DNA of 64,000 bases from Clytia hemisphaerica (GCA_902728285.1 CACVBU010000247.1:1-64000); one strand, 5' to 3'; counted from the first letter of the stretch, positions 11,701 to 23,995 are shown. Notes: generated by a model from the letters alone, not told the origin. Made by a program: numbers and translations.

Positions 11701-13630
11701 ATAAATAAATGTTACAAGGAACAACCTTGCGAGAAAAGTCTTTCACTTTTTTCATTGTAATACATACTAAGTTGGTTCATTCACTTGTTCACCTTTGAAT
11801 ATTCATCTTTATCAAGAACGATGCGTTTCTCATGCCAAATTTTTTCAGTGTCATATCTAAACAAATAAGCTTTTTATCCGCAGTCCGCACGGGTTTGCGC
11901 CATTTGTTTCTTGGAACATTGAAATACCACTTAATCGTGCTTTCGAAAGGAAGGTTTAATATTTTCTGTTCCTCACTTTCTAGTTGCACTGTCTTATTTG
12001 AGTCTCCAAATGAATTTTTCAAACAATCACTATAAATCACCAACTCTTTAGAATCCTCAGATAACTTTAGATAAAACCAGCGCATACTGAATGGTTCATA
12101 GAGAACTCTCAATCAAGAGAGTGACCAAGAAAAATGCTTGGCTTCAAATCTGAACGCTTCCCTAACCAGCTCACCTTGTTCAAGGTAAAAAACCTGTACG
12201 GCTATTGTGAAATATTCTTCAATAAAAAGCCTACAATTACTGCGTGGTGGACGAAAAATTGTGCTGAAGTTTTTGCCGGTATGATCGAACCCCGCCGTAG
12301 AATATTCGAAGGGTGGTTTTTCGCCGACCATATCCACATGATTTTCTTGTCGCCATTTTTCAGTTATCTTAAATTCCTGCGTGTCAAATTGATGGAAGAA
12401 AGAACTGTTTTTGTACTTTCTTCGAAGAAGCCATTTTTGATTTGTTTTGAATTGAGAGGGATAAATTGGAACGTCGATGATTTAATCATGTAGCCCTGAT
12501 CATGGGCTTTCAGAAAATTATATGGTTTAGTATGTTTAAACCAACCGTTGGCGAGATATAACGATTTTAAAATCGAAAAAGAAGTGCTGACTCGGCAAAA
12601 ATAAGCGTTTTAAACGATTTTAAAATCGTTATATCTCACCAACGGCTGATCTAAACATTTTACACCATACAATTTTCTGAAAGCCCATGATCAGGGCTAC
12701 ATGATGAGCATGTCGATGTTCCAATTAGTAAAAATGCTGACGTCATCAAAATTGTCATTTTTTGGACTTTAGAGGTTATATCTCGGGACCACGTGGTCCA
12801 AATTTCAAAAGTGACCCCATTTTCTTTATATACTCATCGAAAGGAATCTCCCTGTCTAATTATTTTTGACATTTGAAAACCATTAAAAATCAGTTATCAA
12901 GGGTCCCCCCTTGATTAATTGTAGAAAAAAGTACCGTCCGCCATTATGGATTTGAGGGTGTTCCCATCTTCCTGGGGGTGGGGCTTTTCTTTGGTGATTC
13001 CTGACCTGTTCCTTGACCTCTGCGCAAAATTTCATCTCTACACCATTTTTGTCCGGGTATTTATGCAATTCTACCTGACTATACCACTGGTGTAAAAATG
13101 AACGTTGTAGCATAAGTAGAAAAAAAGCTCAATTTTTGCAATCGCAAATTCAACCGCTAAAAATTGCGAATTTTTCAACCAAAAATAAATTCAAATATAG
13201 CGCTTTTGATCCTCTAAAACAAGCAAAAAAAAATTTCGCAATTATATCGGACTATCAAAAGTTACAGGCATTCTTGTTTCCACTGCCAATTATATCTTGA
13301 TACACTTTAGCGATTTTCTTTAAAAAACTTAGAAAAAATGACCGTGGCACTTAAAGAGTTATAGCCTCGCTCAGTTGAAATAGCTTTGCTTTGATTGTCC
13401 AACAGTTTTTGTCAGCAATTTACCCCACTGTTGATTTCTGTTTTTTTGCAGACGCTGTATCCGGAGGAAGTATCGATTATACTTATGAAAAATTGGGTGT
13501 CGTCTATTCGTATGCTTTGGAACTTCGTGATACTGGTCGCTATGGTTTCGTCCTCCCCGCCAATCAAATTCAACCAAGTGGAGAAGAGACTAGTGATGCT
13601 TTCTTAGCCGCTGTCCTCGCTATGAAATAA
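8743..13630 (+). CDS. Procarboxypeptidase A-like, copy 1 (M14A)
   Basis: Secreted zinc carboxypeptidase zymogen, 421 residues. Exons: 8743-8813, 8898-8976, 9141-9374, 9508-9609, 9834-9938, 10656-10869, 11066-11262, 11478-11562, 13452-13630; all introns GT-AG and phases join. Residues 1-18 are a signal peptide, followed by a propeptide (to about residue 125) with [11 protein letters not shown] and a conserved [10 protein letters not shown] block. The catalytic domain has HAREW (zinc ligands His181 and Glu184), RLWRKTR, DPNRNW, the third ligand in WNVHAYGQ (His311), YAVSGGSID and [10 protein letters not shown] with the catalytic Glu386. The residue equivalent to position 255 of bovine CPA is Ile, suggesting preference for aliphatic or aromatic C-termini. 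Two cysteines (in FPCKG and DFCMY) fit the C138-C161 disulphide. Introns 5 and 8 are enlarged by repeats. First gene of a three-gene array. Confidence 0.92.
10047..10648 (+). repeat. Dispersed repeat (family A) in CPA-1 intron 5
   Basis: Begins 'ggacctaccccggtgg' and ends 'ccataaaagtatcacttgtt'. It matches the long copy at 31313-32940 in order and orientation, including a run of (gtccgttc) motifs near the left end. It enlarges intron 5 to 717 bp, against 193 and 94 bp in the paralogues. Its right edge is 7 bp before exon 6. Confidence 0.75.
11789..12485 (-). pseudogene. Unrecognised minus-strand open frame with one in-frame TGA, inside CPA-1 intron 8
   Basis: Reading from about 12485 down to a TGA ending at 11789, one frame stays open for about 230 codons except for a single TGA at 12113-12115. 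Composition is protein-like, rich in aromatic and charged residues (for example [29 protein letters not shown]-type context, [14 protein letters not shown]). There is no convincing ATG at its start; it begins next to the edge of the hairpin at 12487. I do not recognise the family. It could be an exon of a nested gene, a transposon-borne gene fragment or a captured pseudogene. The TGA suggests it is broken, unless it is spliced out or read through. Confidence 0.4.
12487..12703. repeat. Long hairpin (inverted repeat) in CPA-1 intron 8
   Basis: A 217-bp near-perfect inverted repeat. The outer arms start CATGTAGCCCTGATCATGGG and end with its complement. The inner arms are 'gagatataacgattttaaa' and its complement around a ~40-bp loop. 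It has the structure of a foldback MITE. No target duplication was clear. Confidence 0.8.
12704..13451. other. Remainder of CPA-1 intron 8
   Basis: AT-rich non-coding DNA between the hairpin and exon 9. The last ~20 bases before the acceptor (tgatttctgtttttttgcag) are identical to the corresponding end of CPA-2 intron 8. Confidence 0.6.
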
Positions 13631-14931
13631 TTTGTTTTTTTGTGAGAAAGAAATACAACTAAGAGATTGAATTGAAAATTATTTTTCATTTTTATTTGAT
13701 ATATGCAGTAAGATTTGATATTAGCAAAATCATTAGATGCCGAGCTAACGAAAATTTTAAGTAATTTTACGGTCTTTAGTTTGTAAAGATCTTAAAACAT
13801 TATCTCGGGAAGTTCGAAGCTTAGCAAAATCTTATTTAGACTACTTTACTTAATCTTATTTAGACTACTACGCTTTATTTTAAAAGAATCTGCTTTATAA
13901 GAATATTTGTGATGAAATTGGCCAAAAAATTAAGAATATGGTAAGAATACCATATACCATTATGAAATAGGATACTGAACCTAAGATTGCCAATTTTCAG
14001 AGCATTTACCGTTAAATTGCATATTGCATCATATTTCCCAGCATTGCTAAAAAAGGTTTAACAAAAATGCCAAATTATTGCTTAAGGTGTGTATTAATGC
14101 CATATTTTTGGCTGGGATGTAAGAATATTTCAGGATGATATTTCTCAAAAAGTTAAGAATATTCATAATGAATTGAAAAAACACCATTCTTATAAAAAAA
14201 CGTGTGTGCGAAACAAAAAATGAGTGTTTCACCCCTTCTCTTCACGAGGTGTTTTACTTTTTAAAGTTTCGAAGATTTAATAATATTTCATCATTGTTTG
14301 AGCTTATTACTTTTAGATTAAATTTCCAATAAAATGTCAACAATTTGTTCACCTTTCGAAAAAGAGGTTAATGAATTCGAATCATGAGCAAATTTTGCAC
14401 CCCACCACCACCCCCTACATGAAGCTGATAAACGTTACGTAAGGTTATGTGTTCTTCAAAGGAGTTGTGAAACTTTCATCCTTTTCCTTTCTGCTTTAAC
14501 ATGATACCTCACGCGACTTTCGAATTACAGCCCCAGCTGAATAAGCTTCTCATGTAAACTTTCATACGTCAAATTGAGTTTGATTCAGAAAGGTCAAATG
14601 TTGAAAAGTTTGTTGGTCCCTTTTATATTGAAAGTTATACCAAGATATCTGATGATTACATAACGTCTGCACTTTGCACATCAATGTTCGTCTTGAGATA
14701 TTTCAGGCTTTTCTAACTGAAGATATGACCCGATGATAAACCCTCACAGAAAGCCTCCCGAGATAACAAAAGAGGTTTGTATGTTTTTAATTATTGATGT
14801 TTGCAAAAAAATGCTTTCGACATTTATTGATACAGATTTAGTAAGAATCAAATTGATCTTCTTCATTTTCATTTCAAATTGGTTATTTTATTTATGGCAG
14901 CTGAGTCAAAGTTTTCTTCATCTCTGACTAC

Positions 14932-14939
14932 TATATAAA
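14932..14939 (+). promoter_or_regulatory. TATA box of CPA-2
   Basis: TATATAAA 60-67 bp upstream of the CPA-2 ATG, placing a transcription start about 30 bp downstream with a short leader. Inferred from sequence and position only. Confidence 0.55.
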
Positions 14940-14998
14940 TTGTTACAACCCCATTTACTGAAATACATTTTGTCGTTGGGTATCAAGGGAGAGAGAAA

Positions 14999-17852
14999 AT
15001 GAAGACCCTCATTTCTCTCGCGTTTTTTGTCTTGGCTGTTGCAGCTTATGAAGAATTCAGAGGGTAATGAAATTTTTCCTTTGTTTTTTCTTGTGTGTTC
15101 TTTGGGTTGGGAAGCACTAAATTTAACCTCCCTTCTTTTTGCTTTTTAGAGACCAAGTCATCAGAATCGAACCAAAGAGCGTGGCTCATCTCGTCATCTT
15201 GAAAAAATACATCCAATCTAATAATGACGTGAGTTTTGTTTTGTTTTGATTTTCCAGTCTTCTCCAATTCTCTGATCATTTGGTTAGCATAGGGAAGCTT
15301 GAAGTAAAACTGAGAATAAGCCTAAATTATTTTTGTTCTTTGAAAATTACTTCAAACCTTCTTGTAAGCGCTATTTAATTCTTGTCTGTGCAAGAATAAT
15401 ACAATAGCTGGTCAAAAATTTGATTTTTATCTACATAGTTGGACGTATGGAAGGAGCCAAGTGCACCCGGCCACGTTGTAGACATCCACATGCCAAAAGG
15501 AAAGATCTCATCTTTCGAGAAATTGTTGACAGCCCATGGAATTTCTTATAATATCATGGTCCCTGATGTGGAAGATCTTTTGAATGAAGAAGAACTCTCC
15601 AACATGAAGAACAGCTTCTATTCTTCTTTTGATTACAATAAATACAACCGTTGGTCTGATGTAAGTCGAAGTGTTCTTATGTTCTTATTCATTTTATGAG
15701 AAATTAAAAGAACAAAAATTATTTCAAGTAAGCAGACTTTTTGTTTCAATAATCAATACATCGAAAAAATTTCGAATTTAATTCTTGTCATTTTCTTTTT
15801 TTAGATCAAAATGGAATTACAAAACTTGGCTCGTTCTAACCGAGGAATAGTCTCTTTGTTTCAAGTTGGACGAACTTATGAAGGAGAAACTATGATCGGC
15901 CTTAAGGTTAGTTTCCCTTCGAACAGTTTTCGCTTCGCAACACCAATCGGTGACATTAGACCACTGTCTGGGCAGTAAATAAAGCTTTTGGTAAAAGGAC
16001 GTACAAAAGCCAAGCTTCTATCTTATAATAATCTGAGCTCAACACGGTGTTTTTGCCCTCATCGGACCAATTGAGCTCCTTTATATGAACTAACCTACCA
16101 CCACACCTTATCTTTTTTGACAGGTGACAAACGGTGACGGGCGATCAAAACCAGTGGTTTGGATTGATGGAGGTATCCATGCAAGAGAATGGATTTCACC
16201 CGCCACTGTCATGTACTTCATGAACAAGGTTAGAGGTTTTAATTTTGAAAAATGAGAACTTTTTCTGGACTATTGCAGCCTTGTTGCCATGACTCTTATT
16301 TGATAAACTACGATTGTATCTCTATCTAACTTCAGCTTCAAAATTTAGGGCTGCGTGTTTCTTATGTAAGAAAGCTAAACTTCAACATTTAAACATTCAT
16401 TGAAAAATATATTTCTTGTAGATGATTACTCAACAACGATCAGACAATCGTGTCGCACAAGCCTTAGCCAAATACGATTTCTACTTCATGCCCGTTTTCA
16501 ACATTGACGGATACAAATACACTCACACCGGCCGACGTGCCCGTTTCTGGCGTAAAACACGTAAACCTTACGGATGGTACTGCTACGGAGCTGACCCTAA
16601 CCGTAACTGGGACAGTCACTGGGAAACTGGTATGGGTTATCAAAAATTATTTTCCAGTGCTTGGGGTGACCATCAAAAACTTGTATCTCTCCTTTATCTG
16701 AATGGACTTACCACATTGACACCTTTCTAAGAAACTCCGAGAGCTATTTCCAAAACCTTTCATTAGCTTAAACGATTTCTACACTTCTTTGTAAATCTAA
16801 AGTAAAGAAAATAGGAAATCGTTGAAATCATTAACCCGAAATATTTCAGACAATATTTTTTACATCTCCAGGTGTCGGAACAAGCTCCAACTGTCAATCC
16901 GATGTTTACAGAGGCCCACAACCAGCCTCCGAAGTTGAAGTTCAAAACGTTCAAAGATACCTTGGAGCACTGAACTTGAAATCATACTGGAACGTTCACG
17001 CTTACAGCCAACTTGTCTTAACACCATGGTCGTGGACCACCACTCTCCCAAGAGATTACTCGGAAATTGTAAGTTGTCATGCCCTTACGCCCCTCAAATA
17101 AAACAATTTTAATCCAATTTCAATCTCCTTAAAAATTGAAGTGACCATCTTTCTATCACAAAAATTCTCCCAGGTAGAGTCGACAAGTTTGTCCTTTTTT
17201 AATATTCTTTGGAAATGTTAGGCTATGTCATATTGTTTTAAACTGTTAAATCAGGTCCAAATCGTTGAACTGTCCATAGTTTATGCTACAGAAATACGAT
17301 TCCAAACAATCACTATAATCTTTGGTTTTAATTTTTCCAGAAACGTGTTGGAGATGTTTTCGCCAATGCTGTCAGTCGACGATACGGAACTCAATACAAG
17401 GTCGGACCTCCATCAAGAATCTTATGTAAGCTTCCGTAATTTTATATAATCTTATGTTCGAGCATTAACATGCTAGTTTCGTGATCAATGATTTCTGATC
17501 ATACTTTAAGCTACTTTTAGTAAACTTGTCGTCGAGAATTGAACTTAAGTAGATCTGGATGTGGATAAATTTCTTGATCTTTAAGTATGACGTGCGTTAA
17601 ATGCCGTGATTGAGAGACGTGCTGCTTATTTCGACCCTTAGATGGAAATATTTTGATTTCTGTTTTTTTGCAGACGCTGTATCCGGAGGAAGTATCGATT
17701 ATACTTATGAAAAATTGGATGTCGTCTACTCGTATGCTTTGGAGCTTCGTGATACTGGTCGCTATGGTTTCGTCCTCCCAGCCAATCAAATTCAACCAAG
17801 TGGAGAAGAGACTAGTGATGCTTTCTTAGCCGCTGTCCTCGCTATGAAATAA
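14999..17852 (+). CDS. Procarboxypeptidase A-like, copy 2 (M14A)
   Basis: Secreted zymogen of 413 residues. Exons: 14999-15063, 15150-15228, 15439-15660, 15805-15906, 16124-16228, 16422-16629, 16872-17068, 17341-17425, 17674-17852, with the same phases as copies 1 and 3. The first 16 residues are a clean signal peptide (MKTLISLAFFVLAVAA). The propeptide carries [11 protein letters not shown] and [10 protein letters not shown]. The catalytic domain shows zinc ligands His175, Glu178 and His303, the substrate-binding RKTR and NRNW (Arg235, Asn251, Arg252), Tyr355, Ile362 at the specificity position and Glu378 in [10 protein letters not shown]. Cys245 and Cys268 fit the conserved disulphide. It is the most compact copy, with short introns and a clear TATA box, and may be the best-expressed. 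Exons 3, 5 and 9 are almost identical to copy 1, while exons 4, 6, 7 and 8 differ much more. Confidence 0.94.
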
Positions 17853-18488
17853 TTTTCAAAGCTTCTTTTCTTCAGAAATATACTCTAAGTAAACGAAACT
17901 ATTTTTGACTTTCAATTATCCTTATCCTTGGCAACGATTCTTGTGAATTCATTTTCGATGTTTAAATATATAATCAATTGATATTCGAGTAGCTTTTTAT
18001 TCACTCCAACATTAATTATGATTACAGCAAACATAAAGTTGTTTCTTATGGTTCCTTCAAATCAAATCAGGAAGGGAAATAATTCGAGTGAATGAAAATA
18101 AACATTGATTTTTTTCATAAGCATTATTTGTTCTGACGAATGTCACTTGCTCTTCAAGGACTATTTACTCAGCAAATAACGAGAAGCTTGGAAATAGGAT
18201 TATAACCAAGAAAAGATCTTCTTATGATTCATGAATGCTTTTGATAGAAATAGAGTTAGCCATGTCATCATAGGGATTAAATTATTTACACTCTCTGCCT
18301 CCTCAAAATGCAATCTCAAATATTTGCAATGAATACTTTCACAAGTTTCAAACAGCAAACATCTAACCACAATTTCTTATAAAAATCTCATCATATTTTT
18401 TTTTGATCAGTTCTACCAAAATAAAGTGGAAAATGGGTCATTTTTTTAAAACGGTGACCAATTTTTTTATGGGATAACAAGAACAAGA
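17853..18488. other. Spacer between CPA-2 and CPA-3
   Basis: Holds the CPA-2 3' UTR, with an AATAAA near 18098, and the CPA-3 promoter region. No other gene seen. Confidence 0.5.
18378..18385 (+). promoter_or_regulatory. Possible TATA box of CPA-3
   Basis: TATAAAAA about 104-111 bp upstream of the CPA-3 ATG. Spacing would give a leader of about 75 bases. Supported by motif and position only. Confidence 0.4.
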
Positions 18489-21400
18489 ATGGAGACTTTA
18501 ATTGCGTTTTCTGTTTTGGTGTTGTTCGTCTCTGGCTATGAAGAATTTCGAGGGTAAAACATAATTTTCACGTAGTTTTGTTTGACCGGCTAAAGAAACA
18601 ATCGGATATAATCGTTTTTGCTATTATACCCGAAAAACCTTAAGGTTCTTTTTCCCTTTTTTAGAGACCAAGTTGTTCGAGTGAAGGCGAAAAGCCTGGC
18701 CCATCTCACCTTGTTAAAGAAATACATCGAAACAGAGAAAAATGTAAGCACGTTTACAGAGTGGTGTACGGTAATGTACGGTAATGTACAGATTGTCCCG
18801 TTTCCTCATGACTGTGGCTATTCTTTTTCAATGAGCACAGCCCTTTCTCACAACCCCGATAGAATTTTCCACAGAGGGGATATAAAAATTTCTAACGTAA
18901 TCCCTATGGAGATGACAAATTGATTGTTCCAAGCTAAAAATCCAGTTCCGATGATTTAAAGTCATATTTTTTTACATTGAATTTGGAATGGGGAAGAAAA
19001 GTCAATTTCCCAGTAGGGCTGAAATCGTAGGGTATTTTACCAACCGGACCGAAATTTGAGCAAATATTCCAGTGGGTTGGGGATACCACCAGATCGATGA
19101 CACAGAGGTGTATGAGTTCAGCTAGCTGTAAAAAATTACCTATTTTTACGAATTCACTATTTCCCAAAGATTCCTGTATCATCATTAATTGTTAGGTCGA
19201 TGTTTGGGGCGAGGGCGAGGAGTACGAATTTCACCTTCCATCGAAGCAAATCTCATCTTTCGAGAAATGGTTGACAGAAAATGGAATCTCTTATGAAGTT
19301 TTGGTGTTTGATTTGGAAGACTTACTTAACGAAGAAGAGGTTTCGAACACCAAAAATTCTTCCACTTTCGATTATAACAAATACAATGATTGGTCTGAGG
19401 TACGATTTTATTTGCTTTAAAGGGCTAATAGAGCCGTTTAAAATATTACCGTGATTGGCTTTATGAAACGAAAAGAAGGATTGCCGATTTTTATTTTTTA
19501 TTTCACTTTACCAGATCAAAGAAGAGCTGCTACATTTGTCACGGAAACATTCCTCAAAAGCTTTTTTGTTCAACGTCGGCAAAACTTACGAAGGAGAAGA
19601 TCAGATTGGCATCAAGGTTAGTGTGGAGTTTTTTGGAAGTGTAGATTCAAGAGATAGTACCTTCACTATTTAACTTCCACCACACGTTATCTATTTGACA
19701 GGTAACAAATGGTGACGGGCGATCAAAACCAGTGGTTTGGATTGATGGAGGTATCCATGCAAGAGAATGGATTTCACCCGCCACTGTCATGTACTTCATG
19801 AACAAGGTGTGTTTTGGGTATTAGGTGTTGTTTTTCTTCTTCTTTCCATGTTCACGATGATCGATGCGGAAAAGTTTTTCTTATTTTCTTTCGTTTTCAG
19901 TTGCTTACAAACAAAGCGGATGATCGTGTGTCACAAGCCTTAGCAAAATACGATTTCTACTTGATGCCCGTTTTCAACATTGATGGGTACAAATACACTT
20001 TCACGAATCGATCGACTCGATTGTGGCGCAAGACAAGGACAAAATACAAAGAAAGTAAACCACCTTATAAAACGTGTTACGGAGCAGACCCTAACAGAAA
20101 TTGGGATAGTCATTGGGAAACAGGTACTCTATAATACCTTTCCAACTTTTTATTTCCGTGCCTTGTAAAGGAAATTACTAGTGACTAGTTTGGGGAGATT
20201 AAAGTAAAATGTAGGGTTAGGGTTAGTGTACCCCTGTTTCAGTGACACTGAATTTATTTTAAGTTAGTGAGGGTAGAGTAGTGTCGTAGTTAAATACCAA
20301 TTGACTAAACATCGCCATACGTGGGATGAATGGGATGTAAATTTTAGGGGATCTCGGAACACCAGGTCCAGATCTCCTTTAGCCAGTAAGGAAGAATGGG
20401 AAGACAAAGCGAAGTAAGTGACGTGGTGCTAATCTGATAGTTAATAAGTGTACTTTATTAAAAGCATCAATGTAAACTTTCAAACCTTATTTTCTAAGTA
20501 TGATACCCCTCTTCAAATCATGGTATTGGGCACTGTGTTGAGTTCAAAGTCAGTTGAACAATAAATTTTCAAACCCACGTTCCCTTGTTCAGGTATCAAC
20601 GCCAGTGACAATTGTACAACAGATTACTACAGAGGACCTTTCGCAGGATCTGAAAAATGTGTTGCAAACGTCCAAACGTTTCTTCGTCAACTGAAAAACT
20701 TAACTTCGTATTGGAATATCCATGCTTTCAGTCAGCTTGTCCTCACAACGTGGTCTTGGACGAGCGCCCTATCGAAAGATTATCCAGAAATTGTAAGCCT
20801 TTTAATTATTTGCAACACTCTAAATCATAAATTCAAACAATATTGACAAAGACGTGTTGTTACGCGTGTTACAAGCATCTTGTGTATTAACATTCTATTC
20901 TTCCTGACATTCTTTCTACTTGTCACATTTAAGTAAGTTGCTCTCATTCTTCATTCATGTTTATTGGACTTCCAAGAGACGGTAACATTGGTCGCAGATC
21001 AATGAATCAATCGCCCATAACCATCCTTAGCAACCTTCACCTTACTAAATATTTTCTTCCTTTTTATGTATAGAAGCGTGTTGGAGATGTTTTCGCCGAA
21101 GCCGTCAGTAAAAGATATGGCACACATTATAAAGTTGGTCCACCTTCAAGATTTCTGTGTAAGTATCCTTCAATGTTTCAAAAGCCTGGTTTAGACATTT
21201 CATACATGAATCAGGCCAACTTAAATCAATTTGACTTGAGGAGTTGGTGAGTCAAAACTTGAGAACGAAGTTAATAATCAACCATCACCTCTCCATCTCT
21301 TTCGTTCAGACCCAGCTTCAGGTTGCAGTATTGATTTCGCACATGATGAGCTGAAAGTCGTCTACTCTTACGGTCTAGAACTGAGAGATAAAGGCCATTA

Positions 21401-21605
21401 TGGTTTCATTCTCCCAGCCAATCAAATTCAACCAAGTGGAGAAGAGACTAGTGACGCTCTACTAGCCGCTGTCCTCGCCATGAAACCAGAATATCAAATG
21501 TCTTCCTCTTCGAGAGCAACCAGGATACGATTCCTCAATGATCCAGCAGTTTTGTTTATTTTAGTATTTCTATCTAATCTTTTCATATATAGAAATTGTT
21601 CATAA
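18489..21605 (+). CDS. Procarboxypeptidase A-like, copy 3, with C-terminal hydrophobic tail
   Basis: M14A zymogen of 452 residues. Exons: 18489-18553, 18665-18743, 19196-19399, 19515-19616, 19702-19806, 19901-20123, 20593-20792, 21074-21158, 21310-21605. Signal peptide of about 16 residues; shortened propeptide region (exon 3 is 68 codons against 78 and 74). Zinc ligands His169, Glu172 and His303, the NRNW block, Tyr355, Ile362 and Glu378 are kept. It is the most diverged copy: the third ligand sits in NIHAFSQ (Phe replaces the Tyr after HA) and SGGSID is SGCSID. Where copies 1 and 2 stop after AMK, this frame continues for 39 residues: a Ser/Arg-rich linker, then a hydrophobic stretch at about 434-448, ending YRNCS. 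This resembles a GPI-anchor signal or a tail membrane anchor, or it is a stop-loss extension. The stop at 21603-21605 was checked in frame. Confidence 0.9.
18835..19112 (+). mobile_element. Diverged MITE in CPA-3 intron 2
   Basis: Shares order and spacing of blocks ('gaaaattt..cacagaggggat', 'attgtttccaagct', 'gaaatcgtagg(g/a)tattt', 'gacacag(a/g)ggtgtat') with the copy at 45269-45556, in the same orientation. It lengthens intron 2 of this copy. Diverged, so probably old. Confidence 0.6.
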
Positions 21606-23995
21606 ATGTAAATATTTTTTGAATTATCTTACCTTAGGGTTCAGAAATACAGGCTTGAAATAACCTGATCTACACATACCCATGTCCTTTGTACCTATCC
21701 CCTCTGAGTATAACACAAGGGTTTGGGATAAATTTTCATCAAATCTGCTGTTGTCAACAGAAAATTCATAATTGACAAAGTAGTCAAGAGCGTCCTGAGC
21801 TTTTGTTTTGTTTACTTACACGAGGCGTTCGCACTTATAATAAATCTTTATATTAGGTGGAAGATAAATACGAACTAACTTGATCCCTTTGTAATGAGGG
21901 GGGACGGTATAAAGCAAAGTTGACATGTCTCCAAAATCACCGTCCACTTTGCTCGACGACGGTAAAACACCTAAATACCGTCGTATGTTTAGGTGAGCAA
22001 AGGCGATATAGAGCCGTACATCAATTATCCGACTTTGTTTTGTATTATTTCACTTACCATCGTCCTCGATATCCTCCGATACATAAACTCGGTATAATAT
22101 GATGAAGTGCGATTGTGTGATTTAGGCTACTTTTACAACAACCCCTACCGGATTTTAAAATCTGCGCAACGCGCAACACAGCAGAAATTTGTCATTCACA
22201 ATTACTACCGTGAAAAGCAAAGGCCGAAATCATATATCGACCTGTGCCGACCAATCCAGACCAATCCAGATTCTATTCAGCGCGCAATCAACACAGAGAA
22301 AAGTAACCATGACGACAATTATCGTCCGTATATATAATATATTATTATGATATAACATAGTTTGTATATTATAAAACGTAATATGTTTCGCGGCGGATAG
22401 AGTCTGTGTTTAGACAACAGCTACCACCGAAAAAATTCCCGTCTTCACGTTTGTTCCTCTTAGATGAAACTCGTCTTAAACTATAGCATAGTCTACGACA
22501 ATCCAAGATCTTGCCTTGGATTAAATTCAAAGTTGATATATTTCGCGTCGTTGAAAACATAACTCAGAAATGTCATCAAAGCTTTTTAAAAAGAGTCAGT
22601 GATAGAGAATCATAACATAAAAATTTGTCTATTCGAAACCACCGTCAGATTGAAAAATTTCACTTGGATTCTGAGGGATGATATCGTTTGCCAACCCTAT
22701 CTTGGCGCTGTAAGCTCCCGCCCCTGCCCGGGTGCACCCCCGGGTTATCTGGCACCCGATGTAGAAATTTTCTTCCGACACGCTAAAGCTCTGAAGGTCG
22801 GGAAAATTTTCAACATCTGGAAGAAATACATTACGGAATTTCGCCTGACCGCGTAATTTTTTAGAAAAATGGGCCCGAGTGCAATTTGGACAGGGAAGGT
22901 GTCATTGCCGACAAAATTTGGGTCAGAAAAAACTTCAAAAGGTTTCACGAAATAAATTCAAATACAAAACTTTTTGGAGAAGGAATCATGCAAAATATTA
23001 TCATTCTTTTCACAAGGAGGGCATGTAGAAATACTCAAATAAGTATTTTTCCTTCTTTAAACTGATCACAGAAGCAAAAACAAAATAGAAATAACATTGT
23101 ACACAAAAAAGCTTGAAAGAAGAGAAAAGTCATAATCAGCATCTATAAATAACACTAAAAGAAAAACTAAAGCTATAGAAAATGAATACCAACCCTAAAT
23201 GAACACTTTGGTGAAGTTTAATAAAGATTTTATCCAAAAAACTTCAGTTCTGGAATACTGAAGTCGGTTTGTCGGTTGTCTCGGCCGGTGGACAACAGTT
23301 ATATTTGGAGGACGGTCTAAGATAACAACATGAAAGTTACTCATAAAGCCTAAGCCCATAGGAACATACCTGCTTTAGTTTCTTTGGTCTTTGAATGGTA
23401 TAACATTTGAGAAAGTGCAGAAAAATCAGCCATCAAAACAAACAAAAACAAAAGTTATGATTATCAACTTTTCTGTGGTAGAAACACATTTTTTGGGTTG
23501 GTGCACATACAAAAATTACACTGGATACTAAAACTAATATTCAGGGAGTGATAAGTACAGTTAAACTACAAAAAATCCATCAAAAGAAACCAAAAACAAC
23601 CATTACAGCACACATTTTTTGAAAATTACATCAGCCATGTTGTTTGTAATTTTTGCCGACATACTCATGACGTGGTAACTAACGACAGTGATTTGACGGT
23701 CTTTTTGAGGCGCCAGATCTCAAAAAAACAATTTTTGAGCGTTCAGCACGGCCCCGAAAATGAGGGCTAAACTTATGTCAGCACATCAATGGATGACTAC
23801 TATTTCTCTCCGATGGTATATTGGCCCGCTCCTTTAGAGCTTTAGCGTGGGCGGCCGCCAATACGCCATCGGAATATCAGATAAACCCCCGGGTGGCGCG
23901 GTGGTGGAAGTCGAAAAAACGAGAAAAAAACAGATCCGCGGACGAATAAATATTCATTCAGGTAATCTTGGACGCTTGACCAGACCAGAATCAAA
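21606..23995. other. Intergenic, repeats but no gene recognised
   Basis: Contains the CPA-3 3' UTR and AT-rich DNA. The segments near 22715-22810 and 23825-23900 share, in inverted orientation, a CCCCCGGGTTATCT-like block and the string CACGCTAAAGCT, which suggests a degenerate ~1.1-kb inverted-repeat element between them. The open frames here show no family resemblance. Confidence 0.35.

Noticed and set aside
20212-20226. Two TTAGGG-like repeats
   Set aside because: Only two units inside an intron; not a telomeric tract.
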